DNA of 35,260 bases from Apostichopus californicus (Eukaryota; Echinodermata; Holothuroidea; Aspidochirotida; Stichopodidae), in the NCBI GenBank assembly GCA_020650975.1, contig JAIPMN010276081.1:1-35260 (forward strand), written 5' to 3'. Positions 13,501 to 25,300 of the stretch are shown here, in pieces; the first letter of the stretch is position 1, and each line of letters begins with the position of its first letter. The translations under genes were made by a program, and so were the position numbers. The notes below the pieces were generated by a model that saw only the letters and a program-made list of their open reading frames with translations, had not been told where the DNA came from and ran no database searches.

Positions 13501-16500
13501 GAAGCATTCTAGGAGTGTGTTTATAGTTCCATCAATTGCAATCTTATTTTGATTTATCTTCGGACGCTTTGGTAAAACTGTGCAAGGGGTTGCTTTAAGC
13601 AGGTACCAATATATAAAAGTGGTATGAATATATACATATAACTAATTTGCCCTTCTCATTTTCTTAGAATATAAAATGGTATAAAGTAGTAGGAATAAAT
13701 TCTCATTTTGGAAACTTTAGTGCATGACATTTTCATGAGGTTAAGTCGAAAGCAATATAGCCACATGAGCTCAAAATCTAAGTTTGATGTTAATGTGAAT
13801 AGAAAGATACTGTCAGATGTACTATTGGCTATGAAATTCAAGGTTTGTCTTGTTTGTCATAATTGCATTTCTCTTTCGTCTGTTTAGGGACATGCGTAAT
13901 GTGAAAGAAATTGTTTCTGTGTTTATCCCACTATATCTATTATAATGTGGCATATTGTTATTACATTCGAACAAAAAGTGCCCTGGCAGAAAAAATCCAG
14001 ATTTTAATGTTTACACATGTATGGCACTTTATTATATGAACTATGCGACGTAAAACTGCTTCATCTGAGTAGCATCAGGGAGGGAAACTTATGTTAGAAC
14101 AAAATCCCTTAGTTTTCAGAATCTTGCAGCTTTGTATGATTTTACTCACAGAGGTTTTTTTTTTTTATTGTCCCACCCCGGCCCCCTCCATCTTTCTTGG
14201 ATTACTATTGCGTACATACATACATACATACATGATGAGAAGGCTCAGAGATGGATATATGTTTCAGAGTAGATTTGATGCCTGGATTCACAACCGATTT
14301 AATTCTCACTTTCGATCATGTGGGCTGGATGGGAATATAGGCGTTCATGTCCTGGGAATTAGACAAATCGTTGCCATGGAGATTGTTCTCCAAGAATAAC
14401 TAAAGTGATATTTTTCTAAGGAAATGTTTTTCTCCTCTACTGCTAATTTGCTGAAGGAAGATGATGAATCGGGTGCAAAAACAAGTGGAGCATTGTAACA
14501 TGTGAAAGACCTACTCTGAATTATGTATCAATAAAAGTTTGATGAGTGCGATAAACCAGAAGGTGTGCAGCAGCTAGGACTGAAAATCATTAATTCTAGT
14601 CATAAAATTTTATACTTTATATTCAACTTTATGATCGGATATCATGACAATGTCACAATGTATATTACTCCATTTGAATTCCACATAAGATGTGATTGAA
14701 AGATTGAATTTTAGAAATAGGATAAATTCGGCTATTAAATTAGTTAATAGGTTTCAAATATAAGTATACTTGCCCTCTTAATTTAGGTGTTAACAGATAT
14801 TCAATGAATTCATTGATTCATAGTCTATTGCTCAGGAAATGAAGGCTGACAAAGGTGACAATAAGCTGTCAAAATTTAACATTTTGTTTCATTTTGTGTG
14901 TTTCTCCTCTATTAAAAGCAGCTTTTTGCATCCATTTCTATGATTTTCTCAACTTCATTGACCCCGCAATGCCATAACGACATACAAAACCAGCTTATCT
15001 ATTCAAATCTAACTTCAAATGCTGGAATAAAAGTAAAAAAATGTATTACTTTGTACGTTGTTTTTCTCAAACTGGTTTTCCGTTAGGATCGCAATAAACC
15101 ACGCCTTTAATATGAATATTTAAATTCTATGAACGACATTTTAATAGGCTCTCGCTGTAGATCCCGGGGAATTTGAGCTGTGCAACTGACTTTTCCAAGC
15201 TGATTTCCTATGGTAGGTTTGATGAATTGATTACGTAACACACAGGCTAACGTTCCAGACTAATAGCCTTGAAAGGGGAAGAAGTGGGCAGTGGCAAAAA
15301 CGAATGGCAGTCTTACGAAATGGGCGGATTCACAATGATCTATTTTAAGTAACCGCTCATAAGTAAACATGTTAGCTATTCATTGATTGGTTGAATTCAA
15401 ACTAGTAGATTTGGGGAACTGTATGCGAATAATTTTAAATGAGGAATTTGTCGGAAGACAATTTAACTCATTATCTGCAGAAGTCCTTAATAACTCGCTA
15501 ATTAACGCTCTTGACAGGGAAAACACTTCGCTAATATCTTAGTTTGCTGTGTTGAGTACATGTTAAAACTCGATGGACATGTGAAAAGGGTGGGAAAACG
15601 GCGACAAAATTCAAAAAGCTGCTTTAAATATTTTCCTTCAGTGTTTTAACTGATAGATGTATAATTTATCAGAGAATGGCCAGGAATAACTTAGTGCTCA
15701 AATTTTGTATAGCACTTTTAAAGGCTCTGAACATTCCCTTACAAAATACAATGATACCTGTGTACAAAAACTGCTGTACATCTTTGTACAGCAGTTTGCC
15801 CATTTTGCATAGGCTACTAGTAGCATCTTTGCAATGCGATACTTGATAAATTATTACCTGAATTCGATATAGAGGGTCAATTTGGGGACGAGACTGGCAA
15901 CTGTCCAGTTTGTGCATTGGGAATAAGTACCGTACCGTGGTACAATATTTCTTTCTTTTTCTGTCAGTTCTAGAGATTAGAGAGATAGACTCATTTGTTC
16001 CATTCATAATGTGCTTTAGAGTTAATAGTGCTGAGACATGCATATATTGCCACTCAATTAATATGACATGCTGTACCACAGTACAATACTATATATAGGA
16101 GAAGTACTGAAACAAGAAAAATAAACTCGAAAGGACAGAAGTTAAAAGTGTGTAATGTCCACATGCAGCAGTTGGATTACATGTATGGTACTAATTGTTG
16201 GTTTTATTTTGCAGGAATGTTGCCATATGAAACAAATTGATAATCATATGGAACAATTACAATTTATGGTATTGTTGTTACTGTTCATTTGAAAATACAC
16301 CCTTTAATACCACTGCCATAACAGTTTACCTGCATGCATCGGGCTCTCGCGGTAGATTGCGGAAAATTTGAGCTGTGCAAGTGACTTATCCATGCTTGTT
16401 TCCTTTGCTAGGATTGGCAATTTGATTATGTAATACACTGGCTAATGTCCCAGACTAATAACCTTGAAGGTGAAGAATTGGGCAGTGGTGAAAAATGAAT

Positions 16501-19500
16501 GGCAGACTTACTAGAGGGCGGATATTCAAATGCTGATTTGCTCAACTAGATCAACCCTTCAAACCAGGGGGTTTCCGAATAGGCGGCCTGTGGGGCAAGT
16601 CAGGCCCGCAAATAATAATGCAAACAAAATTTTGGCTTGTTATCTTGCACTAATTGGGCATACATACATACCTTTATATAGGCTTGAGTATCTCTCTCCA
16701 TATATATTTCTCAACCTAGCGTAAGAGGTTTCAGCCATTTCTCTGGCCTTTTGCAGCTCCAACCAATGTTTCTATCGATCTGCATGTTCCTAGTAGGCAA
16801 GGAGAACCATTAACTGCTTTCAATGATTCAATGCCATATTTCTGTTGCGATGAAAAGTTTAATCTTTACCAGCTGTCAATACAATTGTCACGGCTGTTGA
16901 ATGAGTCTGCAGTGCATACATGTATGTGGTGGTTGTGCCTTCTCATGCAATACGTTGTGATACATTTTGATAAACCTAGCTGTTCGGTATTGTAAGGTGT
17001 ATCTTAGCTTATTCTGCATGTAATACGGTAAATAACCGTCCGACATAGTTCCTCAGGTATCTCATATTCTGAAATTGTCACAAATATTCAAATTTGTACA
17101 AATTCTTTATTTAGTGCATACAGTATGCTGGTTGTTTATAATTTACATCTAGCCTAGTATGCAGGGTTGTTAGCCTCAACTCAAAACTTACAAACTCTTT
17201 ATCTCCAAATGCTTGCAGCAAATAACATTGACGAATTGCTGTGTGAATGGTTTTATTAAATAAATATCAATAATTGGAATGTATCATGAAAACTTGCGGC
17301 TGAGGTACAAGTAAGCAGTTCTCCTTTCTTCTTTTTTTGAGGGGGATGGGAGGGGGGGGGGGAATATATTATATTATGCACCAACAAAAAGCCTAAAGAC
17401 TGTCTGCTCTATAGGCCATTATTAAAGTACATACATTGCTGCTGGATGAATATATTCATGTGTTTTTAGTTCGATTTCTTACTATACACTCTCTACCTCT
17501 GAAGGATATCCTTCATGTTAGGCTATCCCAGGATAATTGTATCAATATTAGCCAACCCACATGAATTATTGTGAAGCATGTAATTAGATATCATAGAGGT
17601 ACATTTTCAAGTGGCAAAGTCGTGTCATGTTTTACTTAGAACAGCAAGAGTGTTGAATGATATAAAAAAAAAAGGGGGTCCCCAATGCATATTGAAATCC
17701 ATATTTGCTGATATTTGGATGAAGGTTTCCATGGCAACCATGTGTCTATCCCCCCTACAGTAGTGATAAATTACATCAAAGAGGTGAAATGAATTCATTT
17801 GTGAATCAGAGCAAGAAAAGCAGCGAGTTGTATTAACTCCATCTCACTGAAGTATAGTTTATATATAGAGTCGGGTATATATGATCGGATATTTCTTGTC
17901 TTATATTTTAAAATATCTTAAAATCAACAGAAACTGATGATTCTTGTGATGTTTTTTCCCCTTTATTTTGTCTAATTATGTGTATCTGTGCAAGTACTTT
18001 CTAACAATTGAAATATCCAGACTATGCAAATAATAGTATGACCTGCCTAGTAGTACCATGATGGTAGGTAGAAAAATTATGTTTGATATATATACTCTAC
18101 TGTAAAACAAACCCACTGACCTAGTCCAGAAACTGGTGATTTTTGTGAATTTGTTCTCTCTTTATTTTGTCTTATTATGTGTATTTGTGCAAGTACTTTC
18201 TAACAATCGAAATATCCAGACTTTGCAATTAACAGTATGACCTGCCTAGTAGTACCATGATGATAGGTAGAAAAATGATGTTTGATATATACACTCTACT
18301 GTAAAAAAAAGAAAAACTGACATTAGTCCAGTTTGCATTGCTACACCCCTTTTATTTTGAGAAATGACCCTGTAAATATCAGCGACTCATTAATCAAAGT
18401 GGCTGAAATGCAAAGACTATTAGAGCAACTCCCCAGAATCAAACTAATAGAAAATTAAAGATTGCAGTGGCCTAAGGTAACATGTTCACAAGGTATAACA
18501 AAATATGTCATGGGAAAATGGAGATGGATGTCGTTGTTGGATGCTATGAGCATTAAGTAAAAAAATACATGTTACAGTTGAATTATTTTCAGAATGTATT
18601 AAACAGGGGATTCGCATTAACATAATTATGCTTTAACTGAGGAGTGAGTCCACATCATGGGTTTATAGCCTTAAATTTGACTAGTTTCAAGCACTATATG
18701 ATATATCAGCAAGAAACTTCACCTTAAATATTCCTATTGCAATATAATAACCTGAAAGTGTTGATATGTCATAGCACATTGTTCGTCTCTTAATTAGTAC
18801 AAATTATTAAATAATTTAATTTTAATCTCATTTACTAAGTAGTAATCTGTTAAGTTGAATTGCTAAATATGTTATTACAAATATTGGTAACCAGATATAT
18901 GGGATTAATAATCTGTTGATAGAAATTCTACATCTTTAACTATGAATTATACAAAATTAGTTAAATATGCTGCTATAATTCCAAATTACTAACCCGACAT
19001 TCGTGTGAGTTTCAATGTACTGTAAATAACATCTGCCATTAAAGTCACTGCCCACCATCGTGTCGCATTAATTCTGTTGCCCCAATTCTCTTGCCTCGTT
19101 TAATACATTAACCGATTGAAATCTACAGATTAGTAATGTTTCGATTAAAAATTATGGGTCATAACAGTTTAATAATACTTAATAACAAAAAGTAATAACT
19201 TGAAATCACACATTGTTAAGAGGAAAGTAAACTCAATTTTCTCTGTATGGCAGGCTTAGGTTATAAACATTGTCAAGTATTGTTACTGTCGTAAAATGTA
19301 AGATTTCTGTCCTTTTTTCTTTTTTATGTTTGTTGTCCATTATTCCTCCACTTTACTGTACTGGCTCCTTATTATATTTAAACTCAAAATGATCAAGTTA
19401 CAAAATAACCTAACAGGCAAATCTGAGGCCTAGAATGTAGATTAATGTGGACAGTTCATGTTGAGCTAGGTTGATTATAGGGTGAAAGACCCAGAGAGAA

Positions 19501-22288
19501 ATTATGCTCAGTCAATATTGTGGGTACAAATATTTCAAAGTATCACACAAGCAGTTAGGGAATATGAAGGAATAATAAGTTCCAGGCCATATAATAAATG
19601 GTTTTGTAGATAGTTGTAGGGTTGTGGGTATTTAAAAGAAATCTGCATAGTTCATAGCAGGTTTCATTGTTTGAGGCGAACAGAAGCAGTCAAAAGTTAA
19701 AAGAAAATCAAGAGCTGTTAATTATCTTTCATGTGTTAATAGTTCGTTAAGTGACTTCACAAGTATGCAGCTAATAGAAATGATATGTATAACAAGTCAA
19801 AGGTTTCACTTCAGAGCAGAAGTTTTTTGCAATCTACAATGTTTCCAGACTTAACAAATATTTCTAAAGATATATTTTTGATAGAGTGAACTGATTCATT
19901 TGCATAATTAACATTTTCTCAATGTTGAAGATAGCTAATTATTATAATAATTCCATTCTATTCTGACAAAAGCTTTCATCCAGACACTCTCTTTTTTAGT
20001 ATACTCTCTTTTTTACATGGTACACTTAGTAGCACAATGCCAGGGGTTGAGAGCGGGCAAATTCCTTGGCCCCGTTGGAGCCTTAAGGGCCTTTATATGA
20101 CTAAAACAAAACCGAACACACATCACATTGTGTTCAAAAGTAACACTTCATTGTTAGGTTCAGTATCATCACGAAGATGTGGGAACTGAATCTCATTGGG
20201 CTAGTGAGGTCTGACAAATACTCGCTTTGTTTGCCTTAAAGGCCCCATCTAATCCTTGGCCCCTGGGTTCCCTAGGTTTAATCATTACAATGCTGAAATA
20301 CTGATTATAATACAGATAACTTGTGTGTACCACATCGTTTAACTGATCTTGTATAAATATATTTCTGGATTGTCCGGAAGGCAAGTTAAGCACATTTTGC
20401 AGCTACTACAAAACAGTTATATTTGCAAAGGGGTTTTATATGGCATTGAAATAGTTGGCCTCATTTTAATGAAAAATTCAGCCTAGTCACAGTCTGTAAA
20501 CTTGCATGTGTTATGTCAGTAGCTTCAAACTACGTGTCCTGAAGTGTATTAGGTTTCTCTCTTTTTGCAATTTAAATTAGTCAGCAGCAGGTAAATGTCA
20601 AATTTTAACATAATCTTGCGCATGTTTGAAAACTATTATAATTTAATTTACGAAAAGTCAACTCACATCTGGACTTCTGAGCAATCTCATCTTGTATTAC
20701 CCAAACTCTTTGACTTTTAACACCCCACAAAGATGTATAAAAACTTTCTAAAACTAACCCAGTTTGACATGTTAACTTGTAAATTTCACTAGCCTGTTGA
20801 AACCAAACACAGTCAATGTTATCAATATGTAGAATTTTCTTCTGAGAGTGGGAGGGGGTCAGTGAGGGATGGTGTTAGTAATGGTTTAATTCGATATTAC
20901 TAGCAGATACATGTGGAAGTCTGTAGAAATCTCTTCGACATTGGTTTGGTCTAATTTTCTTGCAGGTAAAACTTTTTGATCCGGAGAGCTGTTGTTTAAA
21001 AACTGTAGAAATTTGCCAATCACTATTTCATTGTCATTTATCATTTATTATTTCCTAATTATGTCCCCTAGCAAATTTTGCTGATAATATTTGTATGGAA
21101 TGTTTTCTAATTCATCCTTTTTTATTTATTTTTTCTAACAGATGTACAAAGAGTGATTACATCACAAATGCTAGGGGGTGCATTCTTTGCTATATTTGGA
21201 GGACAACCCCTTATAGTGCTTCTAACAACAGCTCCACTAGCTCTGTACATTAAAAGTAAGTCTAATAAAAGTTTCTGTTTTAATATATTTTTTATAACAA
21301 ACCTACATCACCGCAATTTTGAGGAAATGTATAGAGAGCAAATGTACAGTGGAGTCAAAATATTAAAACTATGTAAGTTACTCATGTTCAATTTTCTGAC
21401 ATTTCCTCTGAAGTATTTTGAAAATGAAGAAAACATGTAATGGCTGTATCCATTGAAACATCTTAATGTGTTCAACATACTGAGGTGGTTACAAAATATA
21501 TGGAATATAATGAACTGTTGCATGTTTAAACCCTTGAAAAAGTTTTCTATGAACAGACAAGAAGCTGAGTTCAGTATTTTCGACTATGTATATTACATAT
21601 TACATACACGATGAAATTATTATACAGGAGAAAATTGAACAAAGAACGTCATATGTGATGAGTTTGATGCTAGCAGAAGCAATTATATATAGAGGGCTAG
21701 GTCGGTCTTCATTAAAATTAAATACCTAGTAAAATTACCGGAAGCCCTATATGTTGGTAGGTTATTTGACCCATGTAATTTAAGTCACAGGCTCTTCTAA
21801 TTAATTGTTACAAACCTTTTGTTTTTCTTCCCTCTTGGATAATAAAGGAGAGCATGTCACAGATACTTTAAACAATTTCTTTTATTATCCTTATTGATGT
21901 AATTGGATTCATTTCTATTGCATTCTTTCATCCTTCAGTAATCTATAGCATCTGCATGGACCTAGAACTGGATTTCTTCACCATGTACTCGTTGGTGGGT
22001 CTGTGGAACTCCTTTTTCCTAACGATATACTCTCTGACAGATGCAAGTAGACTCATCAAATGGTCTACCAGGTAGGTGTTCTGAGCCCGCTTGTCCCTAT
22101 GTAACTTATTTACTGATGAAATCATCCACTTGTGAAGTCAAGAAGATATGACATGTAGAATAGTTTAATAGACGGCCTGATGTTTTGATCTTATGGAGGG
22201 TGATGAGTGAATGCAGAGCAAGGAGACAAAAGCATGGGGGGAGGGGGTGGGGGTGGGGTTTGGTATNNNNNNNNNNNNNNNNNNNNNN

Positions 22289-22340
<52 letters not shown>

Positions 22341-25300
22341 ACAAAATAAGATCATGTATATATCATGCACCACATGTATTACAACAGCAAGTCATTTAAG
22401 AAAATACACATATCAGATGTGATTAAATTTCGACATATGTTTAAGAGTACAAGATGAGGCTAATTTTTACCTTCTCCTGTCAGATTGCAACAACAATATC
22501 AACAGCAGCACTGTTTGCTGGAATTGAATCTTTACTCTCCCCACTCCACCCCCCCCCCCCCCCCTTCGATAAAACTTTTGATATTGATATAAGAGATACT
22601 TTCAAGCACAAAGAACCAATACATTATAGCACTAGAGCACTACATTATAGCTATATTTATTTGTTTTCATGTGGGGAGAGGGGGGGGGGGGTATTCTTTC
22701 TAACCATGTCTTCTAATCCAAGAAGCTGAATTGCAAAGTTTTACACAAAACTGTGCGATTAGAAATTGTTATCCAGGATATTACAAACAGGTCTTAACCA
22801 TATACTGTTGTTTCCCTGAGGTATAATCTCACAGGGCATAAAGTATCTTTCCAAGGTGGTAGCACTTTTTAATATGCTTTTATCCCAAGATTGAGTTTAG
22901 GATGGAAATTTCAATAAAATGGAGTATATGAATCCCATATGTATGGCAGGCCTATCACTGTCATTGTAAAGACATATACGTCATATTCACCAAGCAAGAT
23001 ATCCAGTTTGTGTAAGCTTGAGTAAAAAAGAAGTTGTAAGATTTTTTCTTTAGTCAAGATGTTATTTATAGTTGCTTTTATAATTCTGCAATATTCCATT
23101 AATGTCAAGGATTTGATATGCCTCACATTTGGTTTCAGCGCTTTCCAGAGAAATACATAAAATCTTCCATATATATCTACTGTTTGTATTTAGACTTGAA
23201 AGAATGGTTTTTTATGCAGGAACACATTGTTTTTAATATACATGTAATGTTATAAATAGTATATGTGGCACCATAGATTATTGACCTTATGAACACAATT
23301 TGTCAGTTTCTGAGAATTGGCTCAGAAATTATCCGCAGTTCATAAATCAAAATGGACGACTGAAGAAGTCAGCCATTTTGAAGATGCCCAGTCATCCCAC
23401 CAACAGACTGACCATTACATATCAGCTCCTCTGAAATATGTACACATAAATTAACAGAAAAACAAGAGATTTCTCTAGATTTGTGAATAATATGCAAGGA
23501 GTGCTTCATTCATCTCTTGCATGGTGCTTGTAATTTGTTTGTGTGAAATTCAACAGACATAACACATAAAAATAAAATGTAAGTAGGCCTGACATTTTCA
23601 TCTCAGGAAGATCATCTTCAGATTCAGACTAAACAAGCAATTTTGAGGAATTAATATAAGCAGTGCCATCATAAGCTTGTCCTCACAGAAGCTTGTCCTC
23701 GCATTCGGGACATTATACACATATTATAAAGGTGAACAACTTGCAAGCTAGCTGTTGTATATGGCATTAGGAACACACACATGCTCCAATTTTCTCAGTT
23801 TAGAACGAATATTACATGCAAAGCATAAATTTCTGTTGAAATTTAGTCAGCGTTCGATGTGCCATCCCTGGAGGTGTTCTTTTTGCCTTCTTCAAATGAT
23901 TGTAACATTACTTGAGTAATCGCTCCCTGTAAAATTACCATGAAATTGATTGTGATGAGTCATGTGATTTCAATACACATTCACAATGTTTCCCATTAAT
24001 TATTCAATATATATACTGTGATGAAATGGTGGTTGTTATTTGTATCTCCATACAGACAGATGGACAAACACCTTTAGAGCAGTGACTTATACATGAATAT
24101 TGAAGTGGAATTATTACTCAGTTGTATGCTTTGATGACATAGAATAAACCGTAGGACCCAACATGCATAGATTGTGGTGTGGATTTCTTGGGCAGCACCA
24201 TAGTATATTGTTGGCATGTATGGATGGGGGGGGGGGGGGGGTGGGGAGGAGAAAAGGGATACGTTAAAAATTTACAAACTTAGCCCACTAAATTGAGATA
24301 TTCTGTTGTGGTATGCTTTTCTTTGTTCAAAACTCTGTCATGTTTAAAAAAGTAGTCTTGTTTTGAAAACAATTTTATAAACCCTTGTCAAACAGCATCG
24401 AAAAAACTAAAACAAGGGGTAACAAACTTGCTAAGCCCTAGTAGTATATCATACTTATATGTGCTTATTTGTAAACTCACCACAGTCCTTTACAGGGTTA
24501 TTCACTACGTGTACCATTTACACTATGTGTACTATGTGTACCGTGCACTACATGTGTACTATGTGCACATGTGTACTATGTGCACTACATGTGTACCGTG
24601 CACTGTACACTATGTGCACTGTGTACTATGTGTACCGTGCACTACATGTGTACCGTGCACAACATGTGTACCGTGCACTACATGTGTACCGTGCACAACA
24701 TGTGTACCGTGCACAACATGTGTACCATGTGCACTATGTGCACTTCATGTGTACTGTGCACTGTACACTATGTGTACCGTGTACTATGTGTACCATGCAC
24801 TACATGTGTACTATGTGCACATGTGTACCATGTACACTACATGTGTACCGTGCACTACATGTGGACTATGTGCACTACATGTGTACCGTACACTATGTGT
24901 TCTGTGTACTATGTGCATGCCAGTACGAAAAAGCAAGAGGGGAAGTAGAACATTATCAAGATAAAATTTGCTTCATCTCAATTTTTGGGACCTTGTGTAT
25001 ATGTTAGAATGGATGCTAACAAAAGTAAAGAGAACTCATATTTACATGACTGTGGAAGAAATAAATGCTTCACTGGAATTCAAATCGTTAACAGGGGTAT
25101 TTGAAATTAAAGCAGTTGTCTCCATATTCTCACTCCATGCCTCCTTGATTTGTTTGTCATGTGAATGTATTAACCATTTTAATTAGGTTCCTGTAGTCGT
25201 CTTGGATATCTGTATATTAGAAAAACTCCCCTCTTCCCCTCCCACTTCACCTGCCCCTCCCTCAGTACACCATTATTCTACTGGTGTCCTTTCTGCGCAT

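Larger units (their letters stand above)
1559..21141 (+). other. Intron A (19.6 kb)
   Basis: Large phase-1 intron between the TM1 exon and the TM2/TM3 exon, bounded by GTGAGT and TAACAG. Most of it is unremarkable AT-rich DNA. Stretches where I see nothing beyond short simple repeats include 2810-4470, 4945-6080, 6520-7060, 7350-10690, 11810-15140, 15340-15760, 16620-17340 and 18335-21130. Everything notable in it is listed as a separate feature. No open frame in it has recognisable protein features. Confidence 0.85.

Noticed and set aside
15669-16079. 136-codon minus-strand open frame
   Set aside because: The longest non-repeat frame, but its composition is that of random AT-rich DNA, it shows no recognisable motif and it spans a DNA hairpin.
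22106-22422. Poly-Gly and poly-Pro open frames on both strands
   Set aside because: Produced by the poly-C run and the undetermined bases.
24428-25007. Overlapping Cys/Tyr/Val-rich open frames of 125-182 codons on the plus strand
   Set aside because: They are the same 18-bp minisatellite read in all three frames; there are no stops because the unit lacks them, and there are no protein features.
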